A DNA stretch of 64,000 nucleotides from Siphonodentalium dalli (taxonomy: Eukaryota; Mollusca; Scaphopoda; Gadilida; Siphonodentaliidae), in contig CP136064.1 in NCBI GenBank assembly GCA_032622095.1, forward strand, positions 170,318,310 through 170,382,309, given 5' to 3'. The notes under the pieces were generated by a model. That model made no database searches. It worked only from the letters and a program-made list of their open reading frames with translations, and had not been told where the DNA came from. Shown in pieces: positions 54,996 through 64,000 of the stretch. A program made the translations under genes and the position numbers. Each line of letters begins with the position of its first letter. The stretch's first letter is position 1.

Positions 54996-57712
54996 AATTA
55001 TGTTTTCGTCTGTTTGAGGATATATAGCATCGAAAAAGCAGTTGATCTAATTGAGCGTGGTTTCAACATCACACCTGGCGACAACTATGGTATCGAAAAT
55101 TTTAAGTACAAGATGTGGTTCTCGGCTGATAGTGCGATGCGTGAGGTACGTAATGACACAAATGTTGCTGTGAATTTAATTACCATCCCTTTGGTCGACC
55201 AGTGCCAACGAGGATTGCATTTCACTCAATGGAAAAAATTGCTTTGTGAACTACCGAAAATTGACGACCCATACAACATATTAGTGTCCTTCGTTGACAT
55301 CCCACATATTACGTTTAAGAACATTTATTGTGGCATATGTAATGGTTTCGACAGTGATGGTCTAGTACCATGGAAGAAATCCGCACGGTGTCCAGATTCG
55401 ATATATATCACGAACGACTCTATATGGGAGACAAACTACGAACAGTGTGTTATCAAGTACTCATACGCGGGAATCATAGATGTAGAACGGATAAGGACGA
55501 CCCGGTCGTGGAAAGAACGCTCAACAATGGTATGTGATAATGAACGGAGCAAAACACTCGGTGTTGTGAATCCCGACGCCCAGGTTTTATGCACTATTTT
55601 TCACGATGAAGACGAAGACTCTTTGAAATTTCCATGTGCTGTCGTATTAGATGGATGGGAACACATTGATTATACAGTGAGGAATAGCTATTGCCTTGTG
55701 TGTGTTGTGGTATGGTACGATCTGCGTCGCCTCGCCGACAGAACCAAGTTCCCCTCCCCCTTTGCCACCAGGTATAGACGTTTTATTCAACTTCGATATT
55801 TCAGATATTACGAGCATCCAACATGGCGAACAAACCCCTCTTATCACATGCTCTGACGATCAGATATTCCTTGCGAGCATGGGTCGATGTGTAAACATAC
55901 CATCGCGTTGTTTCCCATCGTCCGGAGTTGCATGCACCAGCGATGAATTGAAGAACAAAACTGGACAAATTTATGTGAGCCCAAACAGACAATATTACAT
56001 AAAATATTTCATGACTGAACCAATCGAGACATTACTTGGTAGACATTCCACAGATATTCGCATTGGACATTTCTTATCACATCTGAACAGCCAGTTAGAA
56101 ACACTTGTTAATTTTTCAGGTGAAGGGGGCGGACAGCCACGTATGACGTTTTACGAACGCACCAACTGCGTGAACTATACATGGGATTATGTTCGTTTTA
56201 TGAAAATGAATGCAAATGCTTCTGATGAGAAACATAGCGGACATAGACCTCCTCTGGAAACTCTGTTATTTAAACCAATTCTCGTGTTTCCCTATTACAA
56301 CACCGAACATTGTGTCAAGACTCCGGATTTACAGCTGAACGAGTCCTTCGCATATTTACCTCAATCGAATGTGATGAAAGTTTCCGTTAGAACAGATAAC
56401 ATCTACAAAATTAAGAAATTATTGAAGGGAGATTTTCCAAAGAACATTATACCCGGTCAAATCACAGTAGTTCTGACCAACATCGACAAGATACCACTAG
56501 AGTGCAAGTCAGGAGAGACAACTCTACTTTGCAACACATAATTCATCGAAGCAACAGCACACAATCAGAGCGGCTATCTTTACCTCGATGGTTCTGTTTT
56601 CGCATCTTTGCTGCACATTCCATTTGAAGAAGTTGTTTTTTCCACACGGGATGTTCATTGCAAAACATTGGCACTAGTTTGTCTACATTATCCAGTTGAT
56701 CTCAGGTTCGATATGGTACAGTTAAGTGGTAACATTAGCATTTACAACGGCACAACCATTATTCTGAAAGGCACAACACTTGATCTTACTGGATCGGACT
56801 TCGAAGTTAGAGATCAGACACTGTATATATGCGCGTCCAATCTTACAGACATCGCACGGTCACGTGGTCAGTCAACAAGGACTATACTGTCAAACGTTCT
56901 ACTTGGATTCTCTGTTCTCTCACTTTTGTCGACAATAGTGGTCTATCTTTCTTGCAAGAAACTTCTGAACCTACCAGGAAAATGTCTTGTTGCTTTTGCT
57001 TCTTGTTTGATTATTGCGCAAATTCTCTTGTTTTTGACAACCACCAACCACAAGGAAGTATGCTATTTTATCGCTGTTTCCCTCCACTGGTTCTTGTTAG
57101 CATCTTTCTCGTGGGTAACCATTATCTCGTTTGACTTCAGAAGAACGTTCGTCAGCAGCACACCAACTGGGAATCCATCAAGAACATTTATACGTTACAT
57201 CGACCCTTCCAACGACGGTCACAATAATGTCCGTCATTCTCGACTTTGTTCGCCCAGGAGGGTTCCACATCGGTTATGGCGACGGTGGCATTTGCTGGAT
57301 ATCTGTACCCATGGCAACAGTGTGTATGTTTGCTCTGCCAGCCTTACTTACATTAATGTACGACGTCGTCTGCTTCATTTGGATCATTGTTTCGATTGAA
57401 AGACAAGCCGGCCAAACTGCCATAATATTGCATCGAAACCCGGATAAGAGAAGATATTTCGCATACGTGAGAATAGCATCGATCATGGGTCTGACTTGGA
57501 TTTTCGGGTTTCTCTCATCGTTCACGGGCATCGAGGCGTTAGGCTATCTCTATGTAATCACCAACAATTCTCAGGGAATCTTTGTAGCAGCATCGTTTCT
57601 TATAAAGAAGAACGTTTATGACTGCATTAAGGAGAAGTTTAGCTCTAAGCAACAATTTGAACGACCGGCAAAAGATTCGGAAGGAACTGGCACAGCCTCT
57701 ACATCTTTGTGA

Positions 57713-58156
57713 CTTCTTCGTCAGTTTTTCGTGACAATTTAACTCTTTTTTGTTTACCAAATGTACTCTCATCAGTTAAACACGTATACATTTGAATAGT
57801 CCAATTTTCATCTGGGCGGATCGATGTTTATGAAACATAGGCAGACGGCAGACACTGCCAGACATAATTATGTAGAATGATTCATATTCGTTGATGGGAA
57901 ATGTTCAGATAAGATCTTCTGAACATTTCATGAGGCAATAAGTTTACAGTAAAGGAATGGTTTAATAATATGCCGTTAATATTTCTGGACAGACAGGAGA
58001 CGTTATGTTGTCTTATGTGCATATACCATATATGTAATGTGTTGTGTGTAGGTTTAAACGCCGACATATCTACATTGAACCATTCACAGTGACTAAAGTA
58101 TGTTGTTTCACAAGAATGTGTGTTGGGACCTGTCCTGTTCATTTTGTACACAGAAC
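57713..58156. other. 3' flank of GPCR copy 2
   Basis: Matches 43785-44228; no gene is seen. Confidence 0.5.
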
Positions 58157-58158
58157 TA

Positions 58159-60074
58159 TGGAATCCTATTAGGGCCACTTGCTAATGGCGCTTTCGGCGC
58201 GATGCGCCGAAAGCGACAAAAAGTGCGCCATTAGTAACGCGCCGAAAGCGACAAAATATGCGCCGTTACGGCGCACTATTTGTCGCTTTCGGCGCACTTT
58301 TTGTCGCTTTCGGCGCGCGCGCCGAAAGCGACAAAATGTGCGATATTAGCGCATGTTTCGGCGCGTTTCTAATGGCGCACTTTCTGTCGCTTTCGGCGCG
58401 CGCCGAAAGCGCCATTAGGCATACTATTAGGTCCACTCCCTAATGGCGCGCGCCGGAAGCGACAAAAAGTGCGCCATTAGGGTATGTTTCGGCCCTAATA
58501 GGATTCCATACAGAACCGCGCGTCAAACGAGATCATCAGAACAAGCGGCGTAATATTTCAAGTTCAGTTTAACACTGACGTCATTCAACTAAATACTTGC
58601 GCTTTGATCATAGTGGTCCACAAACGAAAAAAATGAGCAATATATTAAAATCTAAATTGAAGTTACACCATTCGTATTGACAACTTAGAAACACCATATG
58701 TTCGTTTTCTCTACACCAGAAAACAATAATATCGAACCATGCTTAGCTCCATGAATTCAGTACCCAGTTCCCTATTCTCAGATGATATTTCATTCATCAT
58801 TTATGTAACCAGAACCCTGGCAGTCATAAGGGAATCATTGCACTTTCGTGCGGTGCCACCCAGCGGGTATCTATAGGACAGGGACGCGATCATATAGCCC
58901 CTTCCAACTTTTTCGAAAATTGGGCTGAAGTCGTGCATGGAGCTCAAAATTGCACTTTTTGTTACTAATTTTAAATCAGCTGCGTAGAGCCAGATCCATA
59001 GCGGCCACCCGGTAATCCTTGGATTTTCGTGCGGTGCCATCCAGTGGGCATCTATAGGACAGGGACGCGACCATATAGCCCTTCCGATTTTTCGAAAATT
59101 GGGCTGAACTCGTGCATGGGGTGCCAAAATAGCACGTTTTGTTAATAAATCGGCTGCGTAGCCAGATCCATGGCGGCCACCCAGCGGGCATCTATAATAC
59201 AGGGACGCGACCATATAGCCCCTTCAAAAATTTCGAAAATTTGCCTGAAGTCGTGCATGGAGCTCAAAATTGCACTTTTTGTTAATAATTCGACTGCTTA
59301 GCCAGAACCATTGGGGCACCGAGAACGTGCTATATTGCATCATCCTTGCTCTATGGACGCCCAAACGGGTGGCACCGCACGAAAATGCAAGGAGTACCGT
59401 GTGGTCGCCATGATTCTGGCTACGCAGCCAATTTAGCAACAAAGTGCAATTTTTAGCTCCATGCACGACTTCTGTCCAATTTTCAAAAATTTGGAAGGGG
59501 CCATATGGCTGTATCTCTGCTCTATGGACGCCCGCCAGGTGGCACCACAAGAAATTGCAAGGATTCCCGGGTGGCCACCACGGTTCTGGCAACGCAGCCG
59601 ATTTAGTAAGGGGCTATATGGTCGTGTCGCTGTCCTATATATAGATGCCCACTGGGTGGCACCGCACGAAAATGCAAGGATTCCCGGATGGCCGCCATGG
59701 TTCTGGCTACGCAGCCGATTTAGTAACAAAAAGTGTTATTTTGACACACCATGCACGACTTCAGTCCAATTTTCGAAAATTTGGAAGGGGCTATATATAG
59801 ATGCCCGCTTTGTGGCACCGCACGAAAATGCAAGGATTCCCGGGTGGCCGCCATGTTTCTGGTTAAATAAACGATAGGCCTAAATGAAATATCATCTGAG
59901 AATAGGGAATTGGGAACTAGGAACTGGGAACGGAATTCATGGAGCTCGATGTCGGTGCGCCGAAACATGCGCTAATATCTCACATTTTGTCGCTTTCGGC
60001 GCGCCGAAACATGCGCTAATATATATCGCACATTTTGTCGCGCGCCATTAGGAAGTGGCCCTAATAGTATTCCA
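58159..60074. mobile_element. Composite foldback element (copy 2)
   Basis: Same termini and inverted satellite layout as 44231-46199. It lacks 53 bp between GTATGTTTC and GGCCCTAATAGG in the first GC-rich palindrome, which removes one CGCCGAAAGCGACAAAAAG unit. Confidence 0.85.
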
Positions 60075-60174
60075 TAGGATGGCGCGGGCCACAATGAAAA
60101 CACATATATAAACAGCGTACATCTGGTCTGCAAATAGGTTCATATAGGCCCACAGTAGGTTATTTTGATTTGTG

Positions 60175-61095
60175 TGGTTTGTTATTATTAATTTAATTTA
60201 ATTTTGTTAAACCAAAATTTAGAAAAAACTAACGCCGTTATAACCTCTGCCAGATTATCCCGACTCACCACATCAGATTTAGTTGAAATCGGTGTAGGTT
60301 CTGGGAGAAAAATCCGAACAGAGAGACAGATGGACCGACAGATCCTACTCTTTTTTAATTTTTTAATAAATTTTTTTCATTAATTTTTTGTTTTTCAATG
60401 AGTTAATTTTGCCTTTTTAATTTACTGGCTTTTTTAATTAATTTTTTTAATTAAATTTTTTGTTTTTCAATTTGACCCGATTTGACCTTGAATTGATCAT
60501 TTTCAAGGTCAAAGTCAGGTCGGGGTCACAATTTAACCCGTCCATGACACTTCCCGTAGGTAGCAAGTATGAGCTCAATCGGTTCGAGTCTATAAAGGAC
60601 ACACATATATATCATTTGTGGGTACCCGTTTCAAGGTGAAGATCACCTCGGGCGGAAAAACTAACCCGATGAAAATCTACCCCGTTCCTAGGAAGCCCTA
60701 AGTATGAAATTAAGTACGAAATTTCGCCTCGAGACGGTCAATGGAGCCGTATTTATACTCGTCGTGTATATAGAAGCTCTTTATCAACGACACTGCGGAT
60801 ACGAACGCTCTTTAACTATCAACGCGATTAACCCCGCAGTGCCGTTTTTGTGACAGAGTGGAGAATAGGTGCTGGGAGCTTCTCCAAAACGCCGCGACGA
60901 CCATTCCCGTGTGTTTTTACCCTTAGATGGGAAGTTTGAGCCCAATCGGTCCAGCCGTTTTCGAGTCTATAGAGGACAAATATACACATATACACATATA
61001 TTTACGGAAGTCTCAACCTATATAGTAGACTAGCCGGTTAGCCCGCCACTGGCGGCGTTGGTCCGAAACATGACATTGTTTTGGCTTTTCAATGA
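60175..61095. repeat. Dispersed repeat block (copy 2)
   Basis: Matches 46300-47220 with small changes in the T-tracts. Confidence 0.65.
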
Positions 61096-61204
61096 GTTAA
61101 TTGTGCCTTTTTAATCAAGAGAAATTATGGTACCCGTCCCTAAAAGATTTAAGGTACATCGGCCGGAAAGAACTGACCCGATGAAAAATTGTTTAATCAA
61201 GAGG

Positions 61205-61480
61205 AATTATGATACCCGTCCCTAAAAGAGGTATGCCAACGATGTCGTTGTTGTTGGCATTCACGGCTTGGGGCCACCCCGTCCCTAAAAGAGGTATGCC
61301 AACGATGTCGTTGTTGTTGGCATTCACGGCTTGGGGCCACCCGAAAGTTCTCACATTGTCGTAAAGAGAAAATAGCATTGTGTGTTTTCTCGCCAACAAA
61401 GTCGTTGTTGTTGGCATTCACGGCTTGGCGAGTCCAACAATGTCGTTGTTGTTGGCATTCACGGCTTTAGGCAGTGGAAG
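61205..61480. repeat. ~63-bp minisatellite (copy 2)
   Basis: Matches 47330-47605 with the same number of units. Confidence 0.85.
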
Positions 61481-62125
61481 TCCCGTCAGATTCTGGGACG
61501 TATCACAGTGCCTCATATTTACTACAGTTTAGCAGCCATATAAGGTGCGTGAGTTAGCACGAATTGAGGGGTGTAAGTTTAGAGCTTGTTTATATGAATG
61601 TATCGAAAATAGACTAAGATTTTCAGCCGTAACAAGAAATGTATATATGAGAAAATGTAAATTCTATATTTTGGAAGGTATTAGCAAGTTTTGACTCAAC
61701 GGGTTTAGCAGTTTGAAGTGAATATGGATATAGAAATATACATATACAGATATAAAAAATGTAGAGTTACGCCTCTTGGATCGCGAGCGAAACGAATGTC
61801 GCACTTTAAGGGTCAAGGAGTGCTCAGATATCGTCCAAAATACGACGTGCACGATCCCCGTGTGTTTTTACACTTATATACGAAATTTGAGCTCGATCCT
61901 ACCAGCCGTTTTCGATTCTATGAAGTACCCACACACACACATATATATATATATATATAAGAATAAATTGAAAGCATGGCTTAGAAAAACATTATTGTAT
62001 TGTAACTAGGCCTTTCACAGCTACTGCTGACCTTCAGGTTACACAATGTATAATATCATAATGTATAATGAATATTAACGTCACTTCCGAATTTTGATCT
62101 CATTGTGACGTCACTTCCTGGATAT

Positions 62126-62475
62126 TTATTCCAGTGATGGCTTTAAGTTTTTTTCTGAATTTAGTTTCGGACGAAGTTTTTTTATCAACATTGTTTCCTT
62201 CCGAATTCTTTTCAATGGGTCCATTGATAGCATTTTGTATAATGGAAACACTGTGAATGAGCAACCGCCACAAATTTCCAGATGTTCGCTGAGATCAATT
62301 TGTCTCAGCTCTGGTTGTTTGATTTGTTGGCGGTGTATTCTCATGCGCTCACACACAGTGTTGCCCGTCTGTCCCACATAAAACTCATAGCATCCAGAAC
62401 ATATAATAATATAGATTAAGTTCCGTGATTTGCAGTCCATATCCGCATTGGGTTGAACAACTGTACCATTTTTAA
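62126..62475 (-). pseudogene. 5'-truncated Penelope-like GIY-YIG fragment (copy 2)
   Basis: Predicted protein identical to that at 48251-48600 over the 104 codons. It again begins at a (TA)n tract. Confidence 0.8.
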
Positions 62476-62627
62476 ATATATATATATATACATATATATG
62501 TAGTTCTCAAAATATATAGTAGAAGATATAGATAATGAATGGCTTGGAGTTGACTATGCCAAAATAGTGGTCCTCGAGGAGAAATAGTCCACGAGCCACA
62601 GGACTATTCCTCCTCGATGACCACTAT

Positions 62628-64000
62628 TAGTCTGGTCGTTTAAGCATTGGACCTAGAAAAAATTATTAACAAGCTGTTTTTGGTGTAATTTTGTCGAGCA
62701 GAATCTGAGGAATAACATATCCAAAATCCGCTAAAATCCGCTTTGGGGAAAATTCTCTATTCAAGATGGCGCCCAATATGATTGTTAATATCTGAAATTG
62801 TTGAATTTCTGCGGTAGATGCAACAATTAATGCCAAATTCGCAATAAATTTAAATATTGACAAACAATGTTTAGCCGTAAACCATATTTGTAGAATGTCT
62901 TTCCCAAAACGGACAGCAAAATGGAGAAAAGTGAATGAAATTCACACTTTGTGAAACATGTAATTGCTAGTCCTATAAGATAGAACAAACGTTCGAATTA
63001 TTTGAGGATATTCGTTGCAGAGTATAAGAGAAACGTTTGATCAGAGATGTAAGAATTCTCCCTAATGAATCCCACGAGAGAGCAATCGAAAGCAGGGTCT
63101 CATGCAACGGTTAAATCTGGACATTTGGGCACACATAAACGGAACAATAACGCAGTTGTATATGTACTTTTTATGTTGAATCGTGTGATTATATGTGTAA
63201 TTAAACAGTTAGATACGATTTGATATGGATGTATTGATTCTGTGATGTTTTCTAGAAGCAGAAATATATGTCGTCAGAGTAGTCTCGTGAATGTGACCGA
63301 TCATCATTTATTTTGATATCTGCAATATTAACCCTTTCAAAATGCACTGCTATGGAACAATATAAGATATATGCATACAGTTCTGGGTAAAATGTGAAGA
63401 TTCCATTGTCTCTATCTCAAAATAGTAATCATAGTTGCCTCCAATCAGGTGACAAAACACGAATATTTCGCTTTTATCACAAGAATGCATGGTGGTATAT
63501 TATGAACACAATTTATCAAAAACACAGAGGAGTACAAAGCCTATCTTCAATAAATTCTAAACTTGACCAATATAGTTTACATATTCTGTGGTTGAGACTG
63601 TGTTTATATCTGGAAATTATATTTCGTTATATTCACCGAAGCCACATATATGCGAAAATCACTACGATTTCTGCAACCGCATCACCGCGTTTGCCCCTTA
63701 TCCCTAAAGTTACATATAGTTGCTGTACACAAAACCACAAAAAGCAACATTTAGCGAATGTTCAACGCTGAAATAACAGCTTCAAACGATGAACCCTTGC
63801 TATTTAGCACAATTACGTGGGTGGTACTGGTAAGATATTTTAAGACAAAACGATACTGAAAATTAATATTGTGCATTGTGTGGTAGTATATCCCAGTTGT
63901 AAAGTGGGGACTGAAGTAATTTGAACAAAATGTTCCAATAATAAACCGGTTTGGTAGCCGCGTGAAAATTAGTCTTAAATAATCTGTAAGATGTACCATC
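62628..64000. other. Right end of the window, no recognised gene
   Basis: Unique-looking AT-rich sequence beyond the duplication. The open frame at 63394-63771 starts at a non-ATG codon and has no recognisable domain. Confidence 0.45.

Larger units (their letters stand above)
53369..57712 (+). pseudogene. Somatomedin-B / methuselah-like GPCR, broken (copy 2)
   Basis: Same domain order and same lesions as copy 1: frame changes in the stalk, in the ectodomain near 55718 and before TM4 near 57203, and an in-frame TAA at 56539-56541. In addition, the somatomedin-B domain is split after GDCCM by a 248-bp AT-rich insertion containing stops. Substitutions seen include an Arg/His change near 53970, Val/Ala near 54168, Thr/Lys near 54512, Gly/Val near 54656, Ser/Pro near 55391 and Gly/Asp near 56433. 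With no 5' region duplicated, it is the less likely of the two to be expressed as a receptor. Confidence 0.87.
53216..62627 (+). repeat. Segmental duplication, copy 2 (9.4 kb)
   Basis: Direct copy of 39536-48752. It differs by a 248-bp insertion at 54748-54995, a 53-bp deletion near 58494 in the foldback, and scattered substitutions. The right end stops at CCACTAT/TAGTC, half-way through the hairpin arm that is complete in copy 1. Upstream sequence beyond 53216 is unrelated to that left of 39536, so copy 2 lacks whatever 5' exons or promoter copy 1 might have. Confidence 0.97.

Noticed and set aside
54740-55022. Copy-2 insertion as an ancestral intron lost from copy 1
   Set aside because: GTATGT at the left junction looks like a donor, but joining it to the available AG sites gives a stop or breaks the somatomedin-B domain, whereas copy 1 has the intact CCMNYVFVC motif.

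Overview
The window is eukaryotic, low-GC and very repeat-rich. It reads as an invertebrate nuclear genome, most likely a mollusc (perhaps a bivalve) or another lophotrochozoan. This rests on a protostome-type Toll-like receptor with two LRR/cysteine-cluster blocks and an apparent double TIR tail, a somatomedin-B/methuselah-like GPCR, a Penelope-like retroelement fragment with a GIY-YIG domain, and many foldback elements and minisatellites. No bacterial operon, tRNA, rRNA or CRISPR array was seen. The species call is inference.

Layout. Bases 1-9660 are almost entirely repeats: nested inverted repeats, MITE-like elements ending at TTAA, ~90-bp palindromes, a degenerate ~150-bp tandem repeat and a 1-kb foldback element. 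One possible exon of unknown identity lies at 4429-4662 (minus). Bases 9663-13198 hold nothing I recognise as coding. An intact intronless Toll-like receptor gene (1142 codons) occupies 13199-16627. Bases 16661-31300 are again repeats: a 140-bp inverted repeat, a ~350-bp degenerate tandem, a ~28-bp minisatellite, units containing ATGGCCGCC, a ~193-bp satellite with paired inverted motifs, ~131-bp and ~36-bp minisatellites and more MITEs. A short ORF at 31772-31930 looks like the start of a Crypton-type recombinase-related gene and ends where an inverted repeat begins.

The right half is dominated by a recent direct segmental duplication: 39536-48752 and 53216-62627, about 9.2 and 9.4 kb, separated by 4.46 kb. 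Each copy carries, in order, a broken somatomedin-B/methuselah-like GPCR gene, a 2-kb foldback element built on GC-rich palindromes and oppositely oriented satellite units, a block of dispersed repeats, a short minisatellite, and a 5'-truncated Penelope-like GIY-YIG fragment on the minus strand. Both GPCR copies share the same frame changes and the same in-frame stop, so the breaks predate the duplication (or are shared assembly errors). Copy 2 also has a 248-bp AT-rich insertion inside the somatomedin-B domain and a 53-bp deletion in the foldback. The right breakpoint falls inside one arm of a hairpin.

The only protein gene that looks fully intact is the Toll-like receptor, an innate immune receptor. 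Everything else with coding character is broken, partial or unrecognised. The most distinctive non-coding signal is that three sequence-unrelated foldback/MITE families all begin TTAAAGG and end CCTTTAA, which suggests mobilisation by a common TTAA-targeting transposase.
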